Shown piece after piece: positions 1 through 5,837 of a stretch of 12,629 nt of DNA; positions within the stretch are counted from its first letter, which is position 1, and each line of letters opens with the position of its first letter. Location: positions 1 to 12,629 of the forward strand of contig JAUIJW010000047.1 in assembly GCA_030431085.1 (NCBI GenBank), given 5' to 3'. This DNA comes from Bacteroidia bacterium (GTDB lineage Bacteria; Bacteroidota; Bacteroidia; Flavobacteriales; Flavobacteriaceae). The notes under the pieces are model-generated. The model was not told where the DNA came from. It saw nothing but the letters and a program-made list of their open reading frames with translations, and did no database searches. Position numbers and translations under genes: made by a program.

Positions 1-905
1 AATGGTTTGACGAAGGAAAAATTGGTAAGGTAGATAAGGTTGAAGTTTGGACGAATAGACCAATTTGGCCACAAGGTATGGCAGCACCAACAGATAAGCC
101 GAAATTATTAGATGGATTAGATTGGGATTCGTGGATTGGTCCTGCAGAATGGGTAGATTATCACCCATCTTATCATCCATTTAAGTGGAGGGGGTGGTGG
201 AATTTTGGTACCGGTGCTTTAGGCGATATGGGATGTCATTTAATGGATCCGCCATTTAGAGTATTGGGTTTAAAATATCCAACTGAAGTTGAAAGTAGTG
301 TGGGAGCTATATTTACAAGAGATTGGACACCAGATTATTATCCAGAATCTTGTCCGCCTTCTTCTAGGACAGAATTGAAATTTGAAGCTACTGATAAAAA
401 TCCTAAAACTTTAAAAATGACTTGGATAGATGGTGGATTAAGACCATTTCACCCAGATTTAATTCCGGCTGATCATGCAATGGGAGATGAAGATAGTTCT
501 AACGGGGCCATTATGTATGGAGAAAAGGGCATTATGGTTTGTGGTACTTATGGTAGAAACCCTAAAATTTACCATAATAACGGAGACATTGAAGTGGCAC
601 CTAAAAATAATAATGGTTCTAATTTACCTGAGAATGGGCACCAGGCAGATTGGGTTAATGCTTGTAAAGCAGGTTATGGCAGTAAAGAACATAAGGCCTT
701 AACATCGTCGTTTGATTATGCTGGGCCACTTACAGAATCTGTATTAATGGGTAATCTAGCCATTAGAAGTTATAATTTAAGAGATAATAAAAGCTTTCCG
801 GGTAGAAAAAGGTTATTGTGGGATGGAAAAAACATGACCATTAAAAACTTTGATACCGCTAATCAATTTGTAAGAAGAAAGTATCGAAAAGGGTGGACTC
901 TATAG
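1..905 (+). CDS. Gfo/Idh/MocA family oxidoreductase, C-terminal part (5' end outside window)
   Basis: The frame is open from base 3 to the TAG at 903-905 and gives 300 residues, so the N-terminal Rossmann NAD(P)-binding part lies to the left of the window. An ATG at 78 is internal: the codons before it read as family sequence, including WTNRPIWPQG just upstream of and across it. What remains is the substrate-binding alpha/beta domain. Conserved blocks include WRGWW (186-200) followed by FGTGALGDMGCH (GDMGCH at 222-239), typical of the Bacteroidota/Planctomycetota branch of this family, whose members are often exported by the Tat pathway; the signal region cannot be seen here. Family members oxidise or reduce sugars, inositols and related compounds using a nicotinamide cofactor. 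The substrate cannot be deduced. The gene converges on guaD with only 10 bp between stops. Family assignment is strong; specific function is unknown. Confidence 0.88.
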   Translation, partial: WFDEGKIGKVDKVEVWTNRPIWPQGMAAPTDKPKLLDGLDWDSWIGPAEWVDYHPSYHPFKWRGWWNFGTGALGDMGCHLMDPPFRVLGLKYPTEVESSVGAIFTRDWTPDYYPESCPPSSRTELKFEATDKNPKTLKMTWIDGGLRPFHPDLIPADHAMGDEDSSNGAIMYGEKGIMVCGTYGRNPKIYHNNGDIEVAPKNNNGSNLPENGHQADWVNACKAGYGSKEHKALTSSFDYAGPLTESVLMGNLAIRSYNLRDNKSFPGRKRLLWDGKNMTIKNFDTANQFVRRKYRKGWTL

Positions 906-917
906 TCTCCCTTTTTT
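887..917. terminator. Bidirectional hairpin terminator spanning two convergent stop codons
   Basis: AAAAGGG (887-893) pairs with CCCTTTT (909-915), and GACT (896-899) pairs with AGTC (904-907) around a CTAT loop; a small internal bulge (894-895 against 908) separates the two stems. The plus-strand arm runs into six T residues and the minus-strand arm into four. The hairpin includes the TAG of the oxidoreductase gene (903-905) and touches the TAA of guaD (916-918), so it could end both convergent transcripts. Confidence 0.6.
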
Positions 918-1470
918 AATAAGCTGTTTTATCTTCTTTATCTGTCCATGCCTTGAAAGCTTCAAGACCAAGACTTCTATAAATTTGTTCAAAAGGTATA
1001 GTTCTGTCATTTTGTGGCAATGCAATTTCTTTGTAAATAAAGGCATCATCAAAGCCAATATTTGCAGCGTCATTTTGGTTACAGGCATAGTAAACCTTTT
1101 GTGGCCTAGCCCAATAAATAGCACCTAAACACATAGGGCATGGTTCGCAAGAGGTGTATAAAATACAATCGTTTAATTGAAATGTATTTAAGTTTTTACA
1201 AGCATCTCTAATGGCTACGACTTCTGCATGTGCAGTAGGATCATTAGTTGAAGTTACCTTATTATGGCCTCGTCCAACAATTTTATTATCTTTTACGATG
1301 ATACAGCCAAAGGGGCCACCTTCATTCTTAGATAATCCCTCGATAGCTTGTTTTACAGCTTTTGTCATAAAAGTAAGATGTGTAACAACTTCAGCTTCAT
1401 CACGATGATCTTGATCATTGTAATTTTTAGAGGCCTCGTCTAAAAAACGCTTATTAAAACTGTTACACAT
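916..1470 (-). CDS. guaD: Guanine deaminase (cytidine-deaminase-fold, GuaD type)
   Basis: The 184-residue protein probably deaminates guanine to xanthine and ammonia in the cytoplasm (purine salvage or nitrogen release). It has the zinc-site motifs of the cytidine deaminase fold: HAE at residues 81-83 (His zinc ligand, Glu proton shuttle) and PCPMC at 110-114 (Cys111 and Cys114 ligands). The surrounding text, such as NDPTAHAEV, SCEPCPMCLGAIYWARP, GFDD, FIYKEI and the C-terminal AW..KE..Y, follows the Bacillus subtilis GuaD pattern rather than the tRNA adenosine deaminase TadA, which is the main alternative. The start at 1470 gives about 30 residues before the usual domain start. The only nearby in-frame internal ATG (1368) would cut into the first helix, so 1470 is preferred. 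The gene begins 13 bp after the fumC stop and probably shares its transcript. Confidence 0.87.
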   Translation of the reverse strand: MCNSFNKRFLDEASKNYNDQDHRDEAEVVTHLTFMTKAVKQAIEGLSKNEGGPFGCIIVKDNKIVGRGHNKVTSTNDPTAHAEVVAIRDACKNLNTFQLNDCILYTSCEPCPMCLGAIYWARPQKVYYACNQNDAANIGFDDAFIYKEIALPQNDRTIPFEQIYRSLGLEAFKAWTDKEDKTAY

Positions 1471-1483
1471 CTTATTAAATGTT

Positions 1484-2884
1484 TTATGATTTTAAACTTC
1501 CTACCATATCTTCGGGTTTAACCCAAGCGTCAAACTCATCTGAGGTTAAAAAACCTAGATTAATGGCTTCTTCTTTTAGAGTAGTACCGTTTTGATGTGC
1601 TGTTTTGGCAATTTTTGCTGCTTTTTCGTATCCAATTTTAGTGTTTAAAGCGGTAACTAGCATCAATGAGTTATTCAATAAATCTGTTATTCTATCGTAA
1701 TTAGGCTCTATACCTTCAGCACAATGATCGTTAAAAGACACACAGGCATCTCCAATAAGTTGAGCAGATTGTAAGGCATTAGCAGCCATCACTGGTTTAA
1801 ATACATTTAATTCATAATGACCAGTAGCTCCTCCCATAGTAATGGCAACATCGTTACCCATAACTTGTGCACAAACCATAGTTAAGGCTTCGCACTGTGT
1901 AGGATTTACTTTACCAGGCATGATAGATGATCCTGGTTCATTGGCTGGAATGATAATTTCACCAATACCACTTCTAGGGCCCGAAGCGAGTAAACGAATG
2001 TCATTACCTATTTTCATTAAGGAAAAGGCAATTTGTTTTAGAGCACCATGAGTTTCCACTATGGCATCATGTGCAGCCAGTGCTTCAAATTTGTTTTCTG
2101 CGGTTACAAAAGGTAAACCAGTAAATTCTGCAATATATTTTGCCACTAGTTCTGAGTATCCTTCTGGTGTATTAATACCTGTACCTACTGCCGTACCACC
2201 CAGTGCTAATTCTGATAAATGGGCTAAGGTGTTTTTTAAGGCTTTTAAACCGTGATTAAGTTGAGAGACATAACCAGAGAATTCTTGTCCTAAAGTAAGT
2301 GGAGTAGCATCCATAAGATGTGTTCTTCCAATTTTTACCACATTACTAAATGCTTCAGATTTTTTTTGAAGTGTATCTCTAAGTATTTCAATTCCGGGTA
2401 TTGTATTTTCTATTATTTTTTTATAAACGGCAATGTGCATTCCTGTTGGAAAAGTATCGTTAGATGATTGAGATTTATTCACATCATCGTTAGGGTGGAT
2501 CAACTTATTAGAATCTTCTAAGCTACCGCCATTATTAACATGAGCTTTATTGGCAATCACCTCATTACAATTCATATTACTTTGTGTTCCAGATCCTGTT
2601 TGCCAAATAACTAATGGGAATTGGTCATTTAATTCACCAGCTAAAATTTCATCACAAACTTTAGCAATAGCATCTCTTTTTTCTTGACTAAGAACCCCTA
2701 AATCGCAATTGGTATAGGCTGCACTTTTCTTTAAGTAGGCAAATCCTTCAATGATTTCTTGAGGCATTGAAGCCGGTGCTCCAATCTTAAAATTATTTCT
2801 TGATCTTTCAGTTTGCGCTCCCCAAAATTTATCTGAAGGCACTTGAACTTCTCCAATTGTATCGTGTTCAATTCTATATTTCAT
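1484..2884 (-). CDS. fumC: Class II fumarate hydratase
   Basis: The 466-residue enzyme interconverts fumarate and (S)-malate in the TCA cycle as a cytoplasmic homotetramer. Length and motifs fit class II fumarases of the aspartase/fumarase superfamily: the signature [11 protein letters not shown] at residues 318-328 with the catalytic serine loop, [10 protein letters not shown] with the active-site His near 189, [11 protein letters not shown] and [17 protein letters not shown] in the substrate site. Aspartase and argininosuccinate lyase share the superfamily, but these blocks are fumarase-like. An ATG 69 bases upstream (2953) is open in frame but would add a non-homologous hydrophobic stretch and place the start inside the hairpin at 2927-2963. 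The start at 2884 gives the standard beginning [16 protein letters not shown]. guaD follows 13 bp after the stop on the same strand. Confidence 0.95.
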   Translation of the reverse strand: MKYRIEHDTIGEVQVPSDKFWGAQTERSRNNFKIGAPASMPQEIIEGFAYLKKSAAYTNCDLGVLSQEKRDAIAKVCDEILAGELNDQFPLVIWQTGSGTQSNMNCNEVIANKAHVNNGGSLEDSNKLIHPNDDVNKSQSSNDTFPTGMHIAVYKKIIENTIPGIEILRDTLQKKSEAFSNVVKIGRTHLMDATPLTLGQEFSGYVSQLNHGLKALKNTLAHLSELALGGTAVGTGINTPEGYSELVAKYIAEFTGLPFVTAENKFEALAAHDAIVETHGALKQIAFSLMKIGNDIRLLASGPRSGIGEIIIPANEPGSSIMPGKVNPTQCEALTMVCAQVMGNDVAITMGGATGHYELNVFKPVMAANALQSAQLIGDACVSFNDHCAEGIEPNYDRITDLLNNSLMLVTALNTKIGYEKAAKIAKTAHQNGTTLKEEAINLGFLTSDEFDAWVKPEDMVGSLKS

Positions 2885-2916
2885 TTGTGTAGATTTTAGA
2901 CTAAAAAAATAGAATG

Positions 2917-2924
2917 TAAAGGTA
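2917..2924 (-). promoter_or_regulatory. Candidate -7 promoter box for fumC
   Basis: On the minus strand the octamer reads TACCTTTA, one base from the Bacteroidota consensus TAnnTTTG. It sits 32 bp before the fumC ATG and directly after the receptor terminator, where a fumC promoter would be expected. No clear -33 TTTG is visible, so this is tentative. Confidence 0.3.
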
Positions 2925-2926
2925 CT

Positions 2927-2963
2927 AAAATAGGGCATGAATTTTGAATTCATGCCCTATTTT
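2927..2963 (-). terminator. Perfect 17-bp inverted repeat, probable terminator of the upstream receptor gene
   Basis: The arms 2927-2943 and 2947-2963 are exact reverse complements with a 3-base loop. A GGGC/GCCC core is flanked by A and T runs on the two sides. The repeat lies 31 bp beyond the stop of the receptor gene (2995) and before the fumC start (2884), so it most likely ends receptor transcription and insulates fumC. On the minus strand only four T residues end the stem, whereas the plus-strand copy ends in six, so it could also block antisense transcription. Confidence 0.7.
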
Positions 2964-2994
2964 TTATAAGTAATTTTAGGTGATTAAAAATAAG

Positions 2995-5451
2995 TTATCC
3001 ACCAAAACCTTCATCTCCACCACCATCAAAACCACCGTTTCTTGGTCGTTCACGTTTTTTCTTTTGATTGAAGCGATAGGCAAAAGATACTCTAAATTGT
3101 CTTTCTCTCCATTGAAATGCGCTTTCTTGTGCAAAGTCGTCTGTTAAGGTTTCCATTTCCCTTTTTCTAGAATTAAATAAGTCATCTACATTGAACGAAA
3201 TAGTACCATTACCTTTTAAAATATCTTTACTTAATGCCATATTCATCATAAACATACCATCTCGTTTATTTTGAGCATCTTCTGAAGGGCCGCGATACAT
3301 CATAGTAGTTTGCCAGTCAATCTCTGCAGGCAACACAATTTTTGAGCTAAAACGGGTAAACCAGCTAGTATTCTTAGCGCCATAATCTACACCATTATAT
3401 TCGCCATCACGTTTAGAATTATACAGATTAAAACTAGCATTAAAACGCCATTTACGTATAGGAGTATAATTTACCGAAAACTCGTAACCAATTCTTTGCT
3501 CTGTGGCTAGATTGATTGGCGTTCTTCTAATGATAGGAATACCTTCATCTGTAATTTCTCCAGTATCTTCGCTAATAAATTGAAATACATCTGTGGCATA
3601 GTTATAGTATATCGATGTATTAAACGTTACTTTGGCCCATCTTTTAAAATAGCCTAAATCTAAACCATCTGAGATAGATGGATCTAAATCTGGATTTCCT
3701 TGAAATATATTTGATTTACTCGATTGCGAAGGAAACGGATTGATAAACCGAGATCTTGGGCGGCTAATTCTTCGATTATATCCTAAAGTAAAATTTTCGC
3801 TTTCATTTAATTCATAAGCTAGATTTGCTGTTGGAAAGAAATTGGTGTAATTTTTCTTGGCATCTAAATTTTCATCTTTTATTTCGATATCGATATCGGT
3901 AACTTCCATTCTTAAACCTAATAAAGCAGAAAATTTTCCAAATTTATTACCATATTGCGAGTAAAGTGCATGAATGTTTTCATCATACACAAAAATATTT
4001 GAAACTTTAGGATTTAATATAAAATCGCCATCAACATTTTCGTTATAGAGCCTGTAATCTGTTGTTAAATCGTTAATATTACTGCGGTATCCAGCTTCAA
4101 ATTGCTGATTTTCACCAATTGGTAAAACATAATCTGCTTGTAATAAAATCTTTTTTTGGTCTTCATCGGAAATTACGCTTTCTGATAGATTGTCTATTGG
4201 CAGGGGATAAGTTTCTTCGTTAGTAATTAAACTTTCTTCTAATTCGCTGTTAGACTCGTATTGAAAATCGGCAGTTAATTTATGGCCTTCCTCATTAAAA
4301 TCGTGAGTAAAATTGAAGGAATACTGGTATACTTTATCGTCTTCATCCTCATCTTCAATTCTTAAACTGGTATAATCCAATACCATATTTGCATCAAAAG
4401 CATCTGTAATATTAGTTGAAACAGAGCCATTATTACCATCACGATATAAAATACTGGTAACAAATGACGTTTTATCTGAGATAAAGTACTCAAATCCAAA
4501 ATTAACATTCAGGTTGTTTCTAACTCTTTGGTATTCCCGATCTTCATTAACAAAAGGATTTGAGGCCGTTGGTGAAAAGTATATGGTTTTAAATTGGGCA
4601 TTACCCGGAGCCTCTCTATGGCTATAGCCGATGTTGGTGAAAAAATTCACTTTTTCTAGTCTATAATTTAAACTGGTTGAGCCTCCGTAAAATTCCGGTA
4701 TACCGCCATTTAAAGTCACAGAACCATTAAAACCTTGCGCTTCACCACGACGCAAAATAATATTGATAATTCCCGCTGTACCCTCTGCATCATATCTTGC
4801 AGATGGACTAGTGATTACCTCTACCTTTTTAATAGATTCTGCTGGAAATTGACGTAAAGCTTCCGTGTCATTTAATCCAACCAGCCCACTTGGTTTACCA
4901 TTAATTAATATTCTAACGTTTTCATTACCTCTTAAACTAACGGCGCCTTCTGTATCTACTGTAACAGAGGGCACATTGTCTAATACATCACTTGCCGTAC
5001 CACCTTTTACCGTCATGTCTTTACCAACATTGTATATTTTTTTGTCGAGTTTAATTTCAACAGTACTTTTTTCGGCAATAATCTCAACTTCATCTAAGGC
5101 CTGTGCATCTTCCTCAATTATAATTCTCCCTAAATCTAAGTCATTATTCACTATTTTATTAGGAAAATTGATGGTTTTAAACGAAATGAATTCAATAGAA
5201 ATATTATAAGTGCCTTGTGGTACTGAGACTTTAAACTTTCCTTTTTCATTAGTTAAACCACCAAAAACTTGATCAGAATTAATAGGTTTTAAAATAATGG
5301 TTGCAAATTCTAAAGGTGTATTACTACTTTTTTCTATCACCAAACCGCTTACATCATAAGATGCTTTATTGCCAGGTTTTTTAGGTCTTTGTTGTGAAAA
5401 GGCGGAGAAGGTTATTGATAATGAACATATAGCAATAAGGAAAAATTTCAT
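2995..5451 (-). CDS. TonB-dependent-receptor-like outer membrane beta-barrel protein (paralogue 1)
   Basis: This 818-residue protein starts with a signal peptide (MKFFLIAICSLSITFSAFSQ, cleavage expected near residue 19-20). Residues about 32-115 form a carboxypeptidase-D-regulatory-like domain (SGLVIEKSSNTPLEFATI, then G.Y.ISIEFISFKT). Residues about 120-240 are a plug domain with the blocks VSLRGNENVRILINGKPSG, ESIKKVEVITSPSARYDAEG and GIINIILRRG. The rest is a beta-barrel ending in the strand VSFAYRF, most like the Bacteroidota 'outer membrane beta-barrel family protein' group. A Lys/Arg then Gly/Asp-rich tail of 24 residues follows the last strand. Such proteins are presumed to import or bind ligands at the outer membrane; the ligand is unknown. 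There is no SusD-like partner beside it. A paralogue lies upstream on the same strand, separated by a small plus-strand gene. Confidence 0.9.
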   Translation of the reverse strand: MKFFLIAICSLSITFSAFSQQRPKKPGNKASYDVSGLVIEKSSNTPLEFATIILKPINSDQVFGGLTNEKGKFKVSVPQGTYNISIEFISFKTINFPNKIVNNDLDLGRIIIEEDAQALDEVEIIAEKSTVEIKLDKKIYNVGKDMTVKGGTASDVLDNVPSVTVDTEGAVSLRGNENVRILINGKPSGLVGLNDTEALRQFPAESIKKVEVITSPSARYDAEGTAGIINIILRRGEAQGFNGSVTLNGGIPEFYGGSTSLNYRLEKVNFFTNIGYSHREAPGNAQFKTIYFSPTASNPFVNEDREYQRVRNNLNVNFGFEYFISDKTSFVTSILYRDGNNGSVSTNITDAFDANMVLDYTSLRIEDEDEDDKVYQYSFNFTHDFNEEGHKLTADFQYESNSELEESLITNEETYPLPIDNLSESVISDEDQKKILLQADYVLPIGENQQFEAGYRSNINDLTTDYRLYNENVDGDFILNPKVSNIFVYDENIHALYSQYGNKFGKFSALLGLRMEVTDIDIEIKDENLDAKKNYTNFFPTANLAYELNESENFTLGYNRRISRPRSRFINPFPSQSSKSNIFQGNPDLDPSISDGLDLGYFKRWAKVTFNTSIYYNYATDVFQFISEDTGEITDEGIPIIRRTPINLATEQRIGYEFSVNYTPIRKWRFNASFNLYNSKRDGEYNGVDYGAKNTSWFTRFSSKIVLPAEIDWQTTMMYRGPSEDAQNKRDGMFMMNMALSKDILKGNGTISFNVDDLFNSRKREMETLTDDFAQESAFQWRERQFRVSFAYRFNQKKKRERPRNGGFDGGGDEGFGG

Positions 5452-5482
5452 TTAATATAGAATTTTAATTAAAATAGTAAGA

Positions 5483-5494
5483 CGCGCAAAGGTG
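5483..5494 (-). promoter_or_regulatory. Candidate promoter box of receptor paralogue 1, with shared CTTTrCGCG motif
   Basis: On the minus strand the sequence reads CACCTTTGCGCG, one base from the TAnnTTTG box, and lies 32 bp before the receptor ATG. The CTTTGCGCG part recurs as CTTTACGCG before the second receptor. The plus strand also shows a small dyad here, CAAAG-GTG-CTTTG (5487-5499). No convincing -33 element is seen. Confidence 0.35.
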
Positions 5495-5582
5495 CTTTGA
5501 GTTTAAGTGGTGGAGTGTTAAAGCTATGTTAATTATTCTCGAAAAAATTAAATATAATTTCAAGGAAATTAAAAATAAGTAT

Positions 5583-5590
5583 TATTTTTG
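5583..5590 (+). promoter_or_regulatory. Candidate promoter of the 54-codon membrane mini-gene
   Basis: TATTTTTG matches the Bacteroidota -7 consensus TAnnTTTG exactly and is followed by C. A weak -33 candidate, TTTC (5558-5561), lies 21 bp upstream. Transcription would start about 25 bp before the ATG at 5621. In AT-rich DNA such boxes also arise by chance. Confidence 0.4.
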
Positions 5591-5620
5591 CTGTAGATTT
5601 TTGAACACAATTTATTATTT

Positions 5621-5785
5621 ATGGAAATTCAACAATTTTTAGGATTCTTAGCTTTCTTATCAGTTTTTACAATGGGCTTTTGGTTGATGATATTTTTATT
5701 AACCTTTGTGATACCATATTGGTTATTTGGAGCATTTTTAGAAGATAGAAAGTTAAAAAGAGAAGCTAAAAAGTTGAAGTCGTAA
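5621..5785 (+). CDS. Small membrane protein of unknown function (54 aa)
   Basis: The frame ATG GAA ATT CAA CAA ... TAA encodes 54 residues. After the polar start MEIQQ comes a nearly unbroken hydrophobic stretch (about residues 6-40) rich in Phe, Leu and Trp, long enough for one extended or two short membrane helices with a possible break near MGF (18-20) or the Pro at 32. The C-terminus, EDRKLKREAKKLKS, is strongly basic and expected to be cytoplasmic. Support for a real gene: an exact TAnnTTTG box 31 bp upstream, a typical membrane-protein pattern without stops, and a terminator hairpin starting 22 bp after the stop. It is divergent from receptor 1 and convergent with receptor 2. I do not recognise the family. 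It could assist envelope proteins, but nothing in the sequence shows this. Confidence 0.62.
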   Translation: MEIQQFLGFLAFLSVFTMGFWLMIFLLTFVIPYWLFGAFLEDRKLKREAKKLKS

Positions 5786-5807
5786 ATTATTTAAGATAAG
5801 CATATAT

Positions 5808-5837
5808 AAAAAAGCTGGAATTATTTCCAGCTTTTTT
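5808..5837. terminator. Bidirectional hairpin terminator
   Basis: AAAAAAGCTGGAA (5808-5820) and TTCCAGCTTTTTT (5825-5837) form a perfect 13-bp stem around TTAT. Both strands end in a T run, so it can terminate the plus-strand mini-gene (stop at 5785) and the minus-strand receptor, whose TAA (5837-5839) overlaps the stem edge. Confidence 0.8.

Noticed and set aside
475..702. Overlapping plus-strand frame within the oxidoreductase gene
   Set aside because: It is out of frame with a clear family match; its Met- and Ile-rich content is typical of a shadow frame.
900..2255. Small frames at 900-1124 (-), 1211-1408 (+), 1842-2051 (+) and 2061-2255 (+)
   Set aside because: All overlap guaD or fumC, whose catalytic motifs are intact; none has its own promoter or homology.
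2885..2953. Longer fumC start at 2953
   Set aside because: It would add a hydrophobic, non-homologous 23-residue stretch and overlap the 17-bp hairpin; [11 protein letters not shown] at 2884 is the standard beginning.
4865..5209. Plus-strand open frame of 114 codons
   Set aside because: It is antisense to the plug and regulatory-domain region of receptor 1, with no independent signals.
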